Origin: Bilabrum cf. latius
Taxonomy: Eukaryota > Bigyra: Bicosoecida > Bigyra > Bicosoecida
Direction of reading: 5' to 3'
Length of the DNA: 64,000 nt
Assembly: GCA_965178125.1 (NCBI GenBank)
Contig: OZ237756.1
Span: 186,001 to 250,000 of the forward strand
The notes under the pieces were generated by a model that was given only the letters and a program-made list of their open reading frames with translations, had not been told where the DNA came from and did no database searches. Position numbers and translations under genes: made by a program. Numbering within the stretch: the first letter of the stretch is position 1; each line of letters opens with the position of its first letter. This document shows positions 1-13,059 of this stretch, one piece after another.

Positions 1-865
1 CTCCGCGGAGGGGATGGAAGCTGGATTCAACAGACGCGGGAGTATCACAAAGAGGAAAAGCTCGATCGATGCAATGATACAGCCAATCAAGATCCAGATG
101 GACGGCATGTCAGGCGTATCCAAGGTGCATCCGGAGCCAACAACGGCTGGCCGGCACATCACATGGACCAAGCAAACCCCATTCGGTTCTCGCACTGGCG
201 CTTCTCTTGGGCTATAGCACGGGCAGGAAGGGGGCATTAAAGCGTTCATGGGTCCGCTTAGAAAGCAGCGCCATCCTGGAATCGTCCCTGCCGTCTCACA
301 GGAGGGCGATCAGCTCTTGCTGCTCGGTTGCTGCCAGCGAGTCTCTATCGCGGCATGTCCGGCGTTCTACGTCTTTCGGTACATGAAGCTGAGGCGACTG
401 CTGACAAGCAGTGCACCACTCATGACTGCCCGTGGAGTTGCTGGAGACCAGTCGTGTGGCGTCCAGGGCATGATGCGGCAGCGGTCAACCCTAGATAAGG
501 TACGCAGCACCAGGACCGACACGAAGCAGCCCCATGTCGACCCGATCCCGCTTCCGTCCGCTGCTCGCATGCACGGCAGTGACGCAGACCTTTTGGACCT
601 GGCCGAGCTGGAGGACCCGGTGGTCGGCGCTGATATCGGAGAGGGCGTCGCAGTGGGCATGAAATGCGAGAAATTCCATGAAAGGGAGCGTGACATGGGC
701 AAGATGTAGCGAGTCGGCGCTAAAACCGATACCTCCAGTCATGATGCTACCAGTAAAAAAAAATAGGACGATGGCGATGCATCGCGCGCGAGTGCTGATG
801 CAGGCGCCGTAGTGGCGGCGGCAATGCCCAGAACTAGACCATTGGGATTCCAAGAATCTAAGCAT
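1..865 (-). CDS. probable single-pass membrane protein, 5' part (three exons, runs off left edge)
   Basis: Not recognised. A consistent exon chain can be built: ATG at 865, exon 865-504, intron 503-441 (63 nt), exon 440-300, intron 299-212 (88 nt, donor GTGAG, acceptor CTATAG), then an exon from 211 past the window edge. Phases match at both junctions and no TAA or TGA remains. The product has a hydrophobic stretch near residues 30-47 (CIAIVLFFFTGSIMTG) that could be a signal anchor, a Cys-containing middle, and a strong TM segment near residue 207-230 (WILIGCIIASIELFLFVIL). The first donor (GTACCT) is weak, so the model is tentative. The opposite strand is also open here if TAG is sense, so strand choice rests on the TM segment, the splice phases and the well-placed start of the divergent neighbour at 926. 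Confidence 0.42.
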
Positions 866-925
866 CAGCAATCAATCCCTTCTGACAGCTGGTAGCCGAG
901 CGCCGGCTTCTAGAATAGCGCGACC

Positions 926-3661
926 ATGGATCCAGGACCACGCAGCGAGCAAAGCGCCAACATGCCCTCGGCACGCAGCATGCGAATACCCTCTGCTCGA
1001 AGCCTAGCGAGCGGTCTTCAAGCGCGGCTGGAGGGTGCTGGGGTCATGAGCCAGCCCAGTGGGACTGGATCATCCCTCACCACTCGAACACAGATCTAGC
1101 GACTCGTGAGGAGCCAGGTGGAGCCGGAGATCCGATCCATCCGGGTCATGGTGCTGGTGCTGGCGGCTGCCGTGGTGTGTCTCGGAGTGGGCGTGGTGCT
1201 GTACATACGACAAGTGACATCGAACGTCATGAACTCCTCCTCGTCGGTCTGGGTCGCGGGGCAGAGGCGCAGCGCGCTGCAGACGGGGCTGGATGCGGTG
1301 CTGTGGCTGAGTCTCCACAGCACTGCTGAGCAAGAGCGAGTATTGGCCGGTGCCAACGATCCGTCCTCGAGGCGGCTGTCCAGGATGTACCTGCCAATGA
1401 ACAGCAAGCTCGATGCCCTCGAGTCACTGCGGAATGCGGCAGGTGAACTAGATGCTGCGCAGACTAGGCTGTTTGAATTCGATGTGGATGAGTCCGTGCG
1501 CGACTTCGAGCAAGTGCAGGCGATGGAGCTGCAGCTGCCCGGACAGCCGGCGGGTGTAGTGCCAACTCGCGTGCCGCTCGCGCAGCACGTGCAGGAGGCG
1601 ATTGCCGCCATGCGGAGAATCGCTCGGGTGCCGCCTGGGAACATTACAGCGGTGCATCCCGACGTGCAGTTCCTGACTCTGAACAGCGACTTCTGGGACA
1701 TGGCCATGGGCCACTCGCTGAACCTAAGGTACTCCGAGTTCTCTGCTCTTTTCCCGCGCACTGTGCGTACCGTGATCATATTCGGGTCTGTCGCCGTGGT
1801 GCTTTACAACGTCGTGGGAGCCGTGTTCTTTGCTGCGCTCGTGCGATCCATTGGCGCGAAAGTACAGTGGTCTCTGAGCACTCTGCTCCTTCTGCCGAGA
1901 CGGTCTGCCAGAAGACTCGCGGGGCAGGCGCGAGTGCAGCTGACTCGACTAGCGAGCGAGATGCAAGGCGGGATGGATTCCGATAGCGAGCAGGATGATG
2001 ATGATGATGATGATGATGAGGCCGAGGTGATCTACAAGGAATAGGACGCTGGGTTCACCAGAAGTGCCACAGGGAGTCGGCGCAGCATGCATGGACACCC
2101 GCAGCATGCTAAGGATCTTCAAGCGAGGCATTCTCAAAGTATTGAAGTCGTCTAGGAAGATAGCGCGCGTCTGCGCACTACGTCTAGCCCAGAGTCTACC
2201 TCCAGGGCCCGAGCAGACTACCTTCTCTCCTCGGTCGATGGGATCTCCCGCGGGGATTCCATGGTGCTCGCTCCTAAAGGGGGGAGCACACCCAGACATG
2301 AATCAGATGGCGCTTCTGAGACCTTCCGGACGCTTGGCTCGCGTGGCAGTCGGGGTTTCCTAGGATCCTTTGCTTCGCGTCAGGCGAAGTACGCCGCGCT
2401 TGATTTGGCCATGAGTAACATACGGGAGTCAACAGACAGCTCGCACTTTCTGCTGCGATCAACCACCTGGCTGCTGCTGCCCATCCTCCTCGTGCTGGCG
2501 TTCATCGTGTCGGTGGTAGTGATGCAGCTGCAGATCACAGACACGATGCTCATGGCCTCCCGCAGAATCATCACCGCGGAATCGCTCGAGTCGCAGCTGG
2601 CTGGATCCACACGTGCGGCCTTGGAGCTGCAATCCGCAGCGGTGCTTTTAAGGAGTCCATCGGTCGTGTCAGGTCATGTGGATCAGGTGGATCTCCGGAT
2701 TCGCAAGGTGGGGGAGATGCAGTCACTTTTGGCCTTTGGGGGCAGCTCCGATCTCGCCAGGATGCTCATGAACAACGCCACGGATGCAGCGCTCCAACTA
2801 GGCGGCATACCAAGGCAGGGAATGCACCTCGTGCCCGTAGTTAGCAACGATGCGCCAGGCGCCGAGACGTCGTTCCGCATTCTGCATCGAGACGCCTGTG
2901 GGCCGACTGCGGCGGCCAACATCACCACAAACGACGTGCTTGGAATGGATGGATCGGATGCACTGCTTGATGCGATCAGTCTGGAGGGCAATGAGCGGCT
3001 CTTGTATGCCTAGGAGTGCGAGTCCGTGGCCGGAGGGGTGGTGCGAGAGGGTGTGTTGGCAGCCACGGCAAATGTGCTGTTTGACCTTAGGCAAGCGGTC
3101 TATGCAGTGCGAGTAGATCTGAACGGATCGAATATCTAGTCTCCCAGTGCACCTCCCGTCGTTGCCAATGCCAGCGGCGCGGATGCGTCGTCGCAGTGGA
3201 TGTCCTCAAGCACTCTCGGAGCGCTGGCCGACAGTAGGCAGCGTGCTAGAGCCATCGTACATCCTTACCTCCTTCGTGCCGTCGCGACGCTGCGGACGGT
3301 GTTCTTCCTGTCCACCAAGGAGGTCGCTCGGCACGAGGAGCAGCTTGTGGAGACCACGTCGTGGGTCTTCGTGGGTGTCTTCCTCCTCGCCTCTTTGCTG
3401 TACTGGCCAGCAATCGCCAGCCTGAACGAGCCGCTGGCTGCGGCGAGGCAGATCCTGGCGCTGATCCCGCAGCAAACGATCGCGAGGAATGCCGTGCTTA
3501 AGTTCGGGCTGCAGCAAATTGCCAGGCAGCAGACACGTGTGGCGATGTCGCACGGGCAGGGCCGGGGCTCCGGGGTGTCACCGAGCGAGCCGGTGCGGGA
3601 CATCGGAGGGGCGTCGGTGTCTCAGCGTGGCGGCCGTGTCAGCATATAGGAAGTCGCTTGA
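926..3661 (+). CDS. four-TM receptor-like membrane protein with duplicated architecture
   Basis: Unrecognised 911-aa protein in one exon. The start ATG sits in a strong context (GCGACCATGG). In-frame TAG occurs at 1097, 2042, about 2153, 3011, 3137 and 3647; the first TGA is at 3659. Four hydrophobic segments are visible near residues 75-95, 282-307, 515-535 and 813-830. They frame two soluble loops of about 190 and 280 residues with helical, regularly spaced Leu/Ala/Ser sequence. The TM-loop-TM layout occurs twice and resembles sensory four-helix ectodomains, but no catalytic or binding motif is seen. A run of eight Asp follows TM2 near residue 360, encoded by a GAT repeat around 1996-2020. 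The same frame stays free of TAA and TGA up to the window edge, so a longer N-terminus cannot be excluded, but the region upstream is better explained by the minus-strand gene. Confidence 0.72.
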
Positions 3662-4069
3662 GGTTTCAGCATCGCGGTGGGGTCGTACATCCGGATCGAT
3701 CGTGCGGGATTCGTGCCCTGTTTGACCGCGTCGACAAGCTCATTTTTGGCAACAGGTGTAGTCCGACTTGTAAACCGAGTAGGTTAGTTGCCTTTTTCGT
3801 TTCGCGGTGGAAATTCATCCTGCCATTTCTGCGTTCAGGAATTGTGAGTACCTTTGTCTAGAGACAATGCATGATTTTTGACATCAATTTCCAACCATCT
3901 AATCATGGTAGCACAGCGACACGAGCGCGACGGGGTCTGCGATGCGGATCGGCAAGCCGACCCACTACACGAATCTGACCAGAAAGATTAGACTCCAGAG
4001 TCCGGACTCCGGACACCATGACAGGCTTTACAATTGGATGCGATCTATTCCACCTCATATCGCAGCCAT
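3662..4069. other. convergent intergenic spacer
   Basis: A 408-bp gap between the TGA of the plus-strand 4-TM gene and the TAA of the minus-strand giant membrane gene. It presumably holds both 3' ends. It is less GC-rich than its neighbours; no ORF with protein-like content, repeat or RNA gene was seen. Confidence 0.6.
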
Positions 4070-7000
4070 TTAAGCGGGTACACGGCTGCCGACGCTGGCA
4101 ACTAGTAACACTGTCGCACTGCCCAACCACACCACTGCCCCAGCTAGCGCAGCCACAACTAGCGCAGCAGCAGCACAGGGCGCCAATGCGGTCGCAACGC
4201 CCCACGCAATCCACTGAAGCACAAGAACCGCGACGGGCGCATCCACCTGCCTCACGTCCTGCCAGTGCCCCGCGGTGCCCGCCACGAGGCTCCAGAGCAC
4301 GGCCCCGCCCGACCACGCCCAGGCCAGCCGCACCCCGGCTACAACTATCGGTCCGAGCTCGCCAATCGGAATGGCATGCATCGCAACGCAGCTGGTTTTC
4401 GTGGGGAGGCATCCGTTGGCTTGCGGGGCACTCGCACTCGCAGGCGCATCTACTGCAATCCCCGGTGTGAGCACTCGATCGAGCTCACCACGAAGCGCCA
4501 GCTCCACCAGAACAGCAACAAATCCAGCCGCAACATGCTGCAAGCATTGTATTGCACGGTGCCTTGCACGGCCAGAGAGCTGCATGGCTGCGACAAGTGC
4601 GAACTGTCCCAGCAGCATGCCCGCGAAGAGTGCCACCAGCGCTGTCTGGGCTCCCCTGCCCGCGAACTTGGTTTGGGCAGCGCACTGAGCGATGGAGGGG
4701 ACGGGAGGTGCTGCAGCGCGCACTTGGGCAGATGGCTACGGGGACCTCTGTCGATCAACAGCGTCACCGCCACCCTCGTGCTGATCTGTGCCTCGACCTC
4801 CTCTCTGCTGCTCCGTCGCATCGGCTGCAGTGACTCCATCACCGGCATTGGCAGTTGCTGTGTCCTCGTCGTTACCGCCATCCTGATCACCGCCCCCATT
4901 TCCATCAACAGCATTCTAGCCACCGTTGGAGTCACCATCTTTTGCGCCGCCCTCTGCAAGCATTCTTGTCGGGTCGTCGCCGGCGCGGCCATCCTCGTCT
5001 GCATCACCATTCCCACCGGTGTCTGCTGGCCCAGCAGGCTATTCCAAGCCAACAGTATCGGTTTCCTGGTCCGCAGCTTGAGCATCTGAACCTCCGCTGC
5101 CAGCCCCACCCTAAACCTTTCTCGACCGCACCCTACGACTCGATCGACTCTTCAAGTGCCCCCTGCGCCGCTTATCACCTGCCCGACCACCACCATCACG
5201 ACCTTGGCCACGCCTGCGGCTGGCTCGGCGCACCACGGGGCTAGGCTCCTCCTCCTCGTCCTCATCTCCATCTCCCTACATGCCGTCGCTGTCCTCTTCA
5301 CGATGCCTCCTGCCACCACCCTGCGCCTTGCCAGCCTGCACTTCCTCCTCCTCCTCCTCCTAAGTGTCCTCGTTCGCAGATTCGTCCTGCTTCTCGCCAT
5401 ATTCTGCTCCGGACGATCCGGACGGGGGACTGCCGTTCTGCTCAGCTACCAGCGCTCCCACCACCAGCACGTTCGTGGGCTGCACCTGCTCCGGATCATT
5501 GGCAGCCGAGTTGCCGGAAGCGAGGCCAGCTGCCGCAGCGGGAGCCACGCCATCACTCGGGCTTCTGCGGCGCCGTGTCCCTGAAGCAACGGCAGGATCA
5601 TCACCTCGCCCAGTCAGTGGATCGGTTGCACCAGTACCGGAGCCTGTTTTATCACCAGGCAGCAGAGCGCGCTTGGCAGTGCTTCCACCACCGCTTGCGA
5701 CACCCTCTCTCATCCGAATCCCGAGTATCTGCACGCTGGCATGCAGCACAAGGGCCAGCCATCCGCCCAGCACGATACACGTCAGCAGCTGACTCCAACC
5801 GGGTTCAGACACGACGGACAAAGTCCACGTGACAAACTACCACAGGGTGCCAGTCACTGACATGATGAACTTCCACTAAGACAGGGCCCAACCTGTCCAC
5901 GATCGAGCCAACGAGCCCGAAATGACCCGAGCAGATCGCGCGGCTGCGTCACCATCCCGCCGTTCGCCTGATTCCGCAAGCTGCATTGCACTGCTCTGGT
6001 CGTTTTGCACCGCTACAACTACCGCCCACGCGCATATGACCGAAGCGCAGAGCCATGCCAGCCGGCGTGTCACCTAAGCTACGCCGCCAGCAACAGTCAC
6101 GATCACGGCGATACACCGTGCAAACCAGCCTCCACCCTGCTCAGGTGCAGCGGCTGCACCGTCCTATGCTGCATTTCCGGCAGCGTTCTGTCCATCGCCA
6201 TTGCCTTGTCCCTGCCCACGTCGGCAGCAGCACGCCGCAGCACGCAACAGACGGGTGACCCAGCCGGCCGCGTCCGACGCATACCGCACCACCAGAATGC
6301 AAGCGCCTCCAGCAGCACCGCAGGCCCACGCAATCCACCCGAGCAAGCCCAGCCCGAGCCCCGCGAGGAGGTCGGCCCAGCTGCTCGCACCCAGCAGTCG
6401 CAACAGCAAGCGCTGCGCGTTCCATAGAACCATGACCAGGAGCAAGCTCGTCACATTCAGCAGCATCGCACGGAGCGTGCTACCGCTGGACGCGCCAGCG
6501 CTGCCCAAGTGCTCCTCTTGCTCGTCTCCTTCCACTTGCTCTAGCGATGGCTGCATCATAGAAGATGGCAAGCCACTGAATAACAGCCCACCCCCTCGCA
6601 ATCTTCCACCAGCAATCGACAGCCCGTCATCCCCCTCCTCCTATTCTAAATCAGCTGATACCGGCAAGACACTGCCCACCTACTGCCACCGCGCTAGCCT
6701 CACGAGCGAACTGAGCACCAGCAGCAGCACGCCAATCGAGAAGCTTGGGCGCACGGCGCTTGGGCTGTACGGGTATCCCACCGCCCTCCTAATGTGTTCC
6801 CTAATTCCGAATTGCCGCCGCTCGGCACCAACGGGGTGCAGAGACCAGGTGCTGCTGGCCCGCCCCAGCACGTCTGCCTCAGCAGAAGCGAGGCAGGCCC
6901 TCCCGGCGCTGGCCAGCTCCGGGTCCAGGACGCACAGTGCACTGCATGCAACCTGCAGGGCCACGCCGGGTAGGGTAGTGCAGGACCTGTCCGCGACTCC

Positions 7001-10000
7001 GATCGACGACGAGGCATCGTCCCCGGGCGAGCTGCTGGGCTCAGCCAGCCCGATCTGCTGCAGCACGCCGATGCCCCCGTCAGTGCCCCTGCCTCCCCCA
7101 TCATTACCACCATCACCCTACCCTGCTTCCTGCACGACACCAGGGGGCGGGACAGGCGGTCCCTCCTCCTCCTGCTCTGGATCTGGCTGGGGCATGGGCG
7201 GGAGATCGGCGGTCTTCTCCGGCATCATGGGCGAGAGGACCTGCTGCCACCCCTCCTGCAACACGAAGGGGGGCGAGAGCACGCGATGGGCGCGGAACTC
7301 ATCCGGGTAGGACACGACCACGTCACCGTGTCCGATGGAAGTCGAGTATCCCATGGCGGACCGCAGGCACTGCATCCAGAGGGCGTGCTCCTGATCTTTG
7401 TATCCATCCTGGATCAGCTTGGCCCAAGTGGGCAGCGGCAGCGGCCAGGCAGCCTCCTGCAGCACCTCCCTGCGGCGAGATGCCCTGTCCTCCAGCGAGG
7501 TCTTGTCCTTGCCCTTGCGACCCGTGGCACCCAGCTCTGCTCCCAGAGTCCACGCCATGCTGAAGAAGATCACGCGGTCGCTGACGCCCTCATCCGGCTG
7601 GTACTCGGCCCCATCCGCCTTGCTCCTGCCTCGCTTGGCGGCCGGCCCGTGTTCCCGAGACCCGTGGTAGGCGGCAAACTGCCCCCGCTGCCACACCAAG
7701 AACTCGTCCTACGCTAGGAGAGGCGTGTCGGCTGCCTCACTGCCACTTTTTCTGTTGCTGCCGGCGGATGCATCCCCTGACGAAGCCGCTCCATGGGTGT
7801 GCCAGCGGAATGCAGACTCCAGGTAGAGTGCGGCCACCTGCAGCGATAGACACAGTGCCGTGCAGGCTGCAACCGCCGCGGGAAGAAGCAGTGCCTCATT
7901 CAGAGGCATGGGAGTTCCCGACATCCAAGTGGCCAGCACGAGGCTTGGTGACTCGGACCACATCGAGCCCGAAGCAACTGGGCGTGCTTGGGCCAGGAAG
8001 ACTGCTGGAAGAGGCAAGAAGCAGTCCACAGCAATGCCCAACAGCACCCCAATCCCAGCAGCAGGAGCAGCCCCTCTCACGCCAACTGGAATCAGGCGGG
8101 TAGTTCCTTCAACATGCCCCGTCCTGCGCCACCTGGCCACCGCCTGCAGCGACACCCATGCGAGGCCCATCGACACCCCGAGGGCTGCGAGGACACCGGC
8201 GTGCCGGTGCCCCACCTCGCCCTCGATCGCCCACAAGGACCCTGCACCCAGCCCAGCAACCGTCCCTGCCACCACGACCCCAGGAAGCAGCCCAGTACCC
8301 ACGAGCACGGGCCTCCAAGTGTACCACACGACCGACAAAGAGGCACCTGTGAGCGCCCAACCAAGTGCCCCACCTGCAGCACTTGCCATGAACCACGAGC
8401 CACTGGAAGAAGACTGGCCTGCATCTTCCTCGCCCATGCTTGTACTTACAGTCCCAAACCCCTTCTAATCACCACCTAGATCATCACCTAGATCGCCGCC
8501 GAGGCCCCAGGGCAGCCTGGCGCACACCAGCACGTCCCAGGCAGGCCACAGCAGGAGCAGCCCGAGCAACGCCCCGATGGCTGCCGCAAGCGGAACCACT
8601 ACAATGCCGCGGCGCCGCGCAGCCCTGTGCATGACCTCCCCTAGAAACCTCCTGGAGTGGAACCACACCGATGCGAGCGGGAAGTGGTGCTGCAGCCTCA
8701 GCTCCATGCACCAGTGCACCGGGGACAATGCGTGCCACACGGAGCACAGGGAGGTCCACGAGCCGATGGCCAGCAGCACGTTCAGCAGCAGCGGAGCAAC
8801 GGCCCATGGGTCATCACGCGCATCCTCCCACGTGCTGGGGAACACACTGCGACCGGTTGCAACCTGCGGGATACCAATGGCCGCCCCCCTCCACAGGGTG
8901 CCCCACAGAGCAGTCAGCTGGTGGTCCATGCGCTGCTCTTCCGGAGCCAAGCATGCTCGCAGGAGCAGCAGCAGGATGATGACGGCAGGGATGTGCCAGA
9001 ACAGCATTGCCCCGGTGCTGGTGGACACCTGCACGAAGGCTGCGGAGTAGGCAGGCGAGCAATAGAGCCGAAGGACGGTTTGGGATTGGGATTGGGATGA
9101 GACACGGCTTGTCAAGGGGAGACTCAACCGATGACCGCAAAGAGAGCACACAAAAACACAGAGCGAGCAAAAAATAAATAAAGGAAAGCATCGTGCCTCA
9201 CGCCGCATCCTGGGTCCCTCGTCGGGGTCGTCAGCATCGTGGAGCTTGTCAGCGGGTATCGCCAGCAGGCGGGGGATAGCCCTGGTTCCCTGACGAACGT
9301 TCGCTGCGGGAGGGCACGCGCGCTGGCAGAATACCTGTGAGGGGACCACCACGTCTCCTCTCGGCGTGAGCAGGAGGTGGCTTGCGACCAGCCCGCTGGC
9401 CTGGTATCCCATGGGCGGAGCGCTGCAGGTCACGGAGCGGATAGCGACCTCCACGTTCTGCCGGGCGCGGCCGTCGCTTGCGTTGAATCTGATACGATCA
9501 GGTGCAGTTCTCCAGAACATGGGGACGAGGAGCGTGTCCACAAGCTCGGCTGGGAGCAAATGCCTGATCCAGCCGATGCTCGCCTGCACGGCTCCTGCGA
9601 TGCCGCTGCGGCGGCGGATCGAGGTGCGCAGCTCCAATTCACAAACGTCCTGGGCTGCACCCCCGGCAGAACCGCCTGATTTCTCCCACCTAACGTTCGG
9701 CGGGGGAGGTTTCTTGCTATCTTCAAGGGAGAGGTGATCCAGATCGACTCCATCCATGACTAGGCGAGCGAGCTGTGCCATGAGTTCATCATTCCAGGCC
9801 TATCCCCTTCCGATAACGTACCGATGGTACAAGTTTAATGCCATGTTGCTGCCGATTTCATCGGGAATCTCGTTCATCACGCCCATCTCGCGGAATGCCA
9901 AGTACGGTTCCTTGCTAACCTCGTAAACCTTTCCATCTCCAACAGCAGCCATAGCTCCGTATACGTACGGTAAATCCACCCAGAATAATTGTGCGTATTT

Positions 10001-12756
10001 GAAGCCCTGCCGCGGCTGTCGGCTAGTAGATTCGATTGATCAAGCACCACTGGCAACGGTTGGCAGACAAACCGGAACCGACCCAGAGCAGGCCGCCAAA
10101 TAGACTAGTAGTCCATGTACACGCCGGCGGATTGCGCCCCGTCATACTTCGTGCTAGCCACAGCTTTACAGCTTACCACCACCTGCCCCAGCTACTGCTT
10201 CCATCCTCATCACCACCAGTTGCTTCAGCCCCAGGTACCGCTTCAGCGCCCGCAGGAAAGTGGGCCTCTGCATCAGGTCCGGCCACACCGACGACGACAG
10301 CCTCACGAGGAACAGCGGAGCCACGGTGAGAGGAGGCAGCTCCCCGTGCTCCACCACGGCCTGGCTCTGGCTCGAGCTGGATCGCTTCGAGTCGCTGCCG
10401 TTGGTAGTGCTGGTCTCCCAGGCGATGCCCCCGCCACCAGAAGATCTGGCACCAGTCGTGGATGTAGTCTTCACCCCGGTACCATCCGCGCCAGCTGCTT
10501 GCTCGTGGTCGCTGCTGTGGTTGTTTGCTCGAGCCTCCCTTCCTGTTGTATGCCTCTCTCCCTCAGCTTCCGACTAGCTTGACCTAATCGCACGCCCCTT
10601 GCTCACAAAGATAGCGTCCACGGGCTCCAGTCTCACCAGGTCCAGCAGCTTGCGCATGTGGGCGGCCTTCCGAGACTACCCTGCCACATTGGCTGGGTCG
10701 TTCTAGGCATCCGGATGATCAGTGCGCCCCCTGCCTTTTCCTCGTTCGGCCCTGGACCGGTTGGCCTCCGGCTCCGTGCTGTCTGCTTCCGGATCCTCAC
10801 GACCAGACACCTCGCCTGCCTTTGGCGCCTTATCACCCATGCGAAGGCCGGGCGTGAGACCGCCACCGGTACGGGCACCCGCGCCAGCGCCCCTGCTGGA
10901 AGTGCTTGGGGCTGCCAACCATTGAGCATGCAGCTTCACGCCCGATTGAGAATTAATTGCGTTTGCCGAACCATCATGCCGCTCTACTTTTCCCTACACA
11001 TACGACCTGGCGAGTCCAGTGGCCACAGACGAGGCAGCTTGCGCGCACTCATCACCCACAGCGGCAGGAAGGGTCTCCGTTATACAAGCAGGCGCGCTTG
11101 AGGCAGCTTGCGGCTCCGTGAATGGTCTGCAACTGGCAGTTTCCGCCGCTCGGGGCGGGCTCGCTGCTGCAATCGCCTCAGATTGTGTTGCTTTTGTACG
11201 TGGGAAGGCCCAGCTTCCCATTGGTTTCTCACGCTTTCCAAGCCTCACATGACTTGAACTTTCTTCGACCTTCGAGCGAGTCAAATTGACTACATCCACA
11301 AGCGGCTCGCTATGCACCCTGGGCTGTGGCCTATCTTGCTGCTTCTTTGCTATCGGATTGGTAGGGCCCGGCGAGAGCAAAGACCTCGACACTGCCACTC
11401 GGTGCTTCCAACTGCTGCCGCCGAGCAAGCCAGAGCCAGTCCCACCTTCTTGTGATTCGATTGTCTTCGAAGCCCGAATCTGTGAAAGAGCTATACTGGG
11501 GAATTTGGGCGGTTGCCTCGGGAACTCGTACCCGAAGCTGCCGTGGTCGTCAGCAATCTCCCAGTTACTCTACTAGTATCGGTTGGTTCCGTGCATGCTG
11601 GCCGACGCTGAGGCCCTGCTTCCCTTTAAGCAAGAACGGGGCAGTCCGTGCAGCTCAGAGAGCTCCCTAGTGTATGAAAAACCGGCGAGCGAATCCAAGG
11701 TGCTGGCGTCTGGGGCCGTGGACACACGGTTCGCACTTGGCCTTGTGCTTCCCGGAGGAGCCTCGGCGATCATCATAGAGCCCTCACTCGTCTTGGACAG
11801 ACTGAAGTGCATGTTCTGATTCCTGACTCGTGCGATGCGAGCTCCCTAGCATGCCATGCATGCATGCCCAGCTCCGCCAACGCCTCCACTCTCCGTCTCT
11901 ACCTAGGACAGGTTCAGGAACGGTCCAGCCGCCGACATACTGCCGAACGACGAGCCCAAGCTCCTCAGAATCGAGTCAACTGCTACGATGAGAAATTTGG
12001 CAGATCCTCTTGGTATCTCAGCCCCGCGTGGTTCAGTCCGGGGTGGGTCGCCACCGTTCAAGCTTAGCATCGACACCTGGCTCGGTAGCGAAGCAGCTGG
12101 ACCCTAGTTCCAGCCGTCAATATCTCCCAAACCATCACGCAAAATACATGGGGCAGTTACTTGGAGCCGCGATGCAATGCTGCGTAGCTGGTCTAGGCAT
12201 ACGTGGTGAACACGGTTCTCAGTTGTCCCATCGTGTGCTCCACCGAGCTGAACCCGGAGCTGATCCGCCGCAGCCCTGGCGTTTCGAGAGATATGCCAAT
12301 TGACACTATCGAACCATTTCTGCATGGTTTCCTGCTCGCGTTGCCGGGGAGCGAACAACACCGAACGACTACTGTCCGCAACCGGGACCGCGAGTACCCA
12401 GAAGCACACGCCTGGGTCTAATTCCGTCCAGGATGGATGCACATCGTATTTAATTGCAGTTGCTTTTGATATATTGGGCCTGCAAAGAAATATGTTAGCG
12501 GCCATAAAGCTGGATCTTCGAGCGAAGTACTTCTGCTCGGTTGGGGCTTGCTTGGCAATCAGTATCCGCCAGTGAACGTTTGCGAGCTTACCCATTTGTA
12601 CCAGGCTTGGGTGACTAAATATTGTACTTGAGCTCCTACGAAATGAAGACATAGCCGAGAACGGGAAAGCGTTGGTTGGCGAGAGCGGACAGCTGGAGAG
12701 TGAGAAGGCACAGACAGGCTTACCCCGGCATCCATGGAGGAGCTACAACATCCCAT
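4070..12756 (-). CDS. giant polytopic membrane protein, putative N-terminal lipidation and PH-like segment
   Basis: About 2700 aa, not recognised. A single minus frame is free of TAA and TGA from about 12479 to the TAA at 4070 once introns are removed, with more than twenty TAG codons. Proposed 5' exons: 12756-12724 (encodes MGCCSSSMDAG), 12635-12592, then from 12479; all phases agree and the last acceptor is a good ATTTCTTTGCAG. MGCC is a classical myristoylation/palmitoylation start. A stretch around 12420-12300 (CFWVLAVPV, SVLFAPRQREQETMQKWF) resembles the end of a PH domain. A spliced intron lies at 9201-9040 (GTGAGG...TCCGCAG). Another must lie between about 10190 and 10030 because TGA occurs there; its exact ends are unresolved. 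The C-terminal half has a dozen or more hydrophobic segments between charged, Gly/Ser/Pro-rich loops. Long plus-strand ORFs here are antisense shadows. Confidence 0.62.
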
Positions 12757-13059
12757 CCCGAGCCAGGATCAGTAAAATATAGGCAACCACTTCTTTATTG
12801 CGACCTTAGCCAGGTACGGATGTGGGGCAGTGGCCGTAGTCACTATCGGCGCGATGTGACCTGTCGCGCCGACCACCTAGAGCGCTTTTGGGGGCTTCAT
12901 CTTCATATTTAGAGACTACACAAGTTGTGTTATAATGGTTAGCGTGGCTTGATTGTGAAGCAATTGCATACCCTCAATTGTAAAATGAATCAATTGGATG
13001 TCCTTTTATCTGCCTGCACTTTTGCGTCATGCGCTGATGACCCAGTGGCAGCCAGGCCA
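12757..13059. promoter_or_regulatory. spacer with presumed promoter of the giant membrane gene and ATG4 3' end
   Basis: A 303-bp gap between two minus-strand genes, AT-richer than the flanking coding DNA. It should carry the ATG4 3' UTR and the promoter of the membrane gene. No convincing TATA box or terminator motif could be picked out by eye. Confidence 0.4.

Noticed and set aside
4018-9050. Long plus-strand ORFs (for example 4265-5089, 6201-7310, 7860-8468)
   Set aside because: They are antisense to the minus-strand giant membrane gene and have Ser/Pro/His-rich, domain-free translations typical of GC-rich shadows. The minus frame is the one with TM helices and continuous opening.
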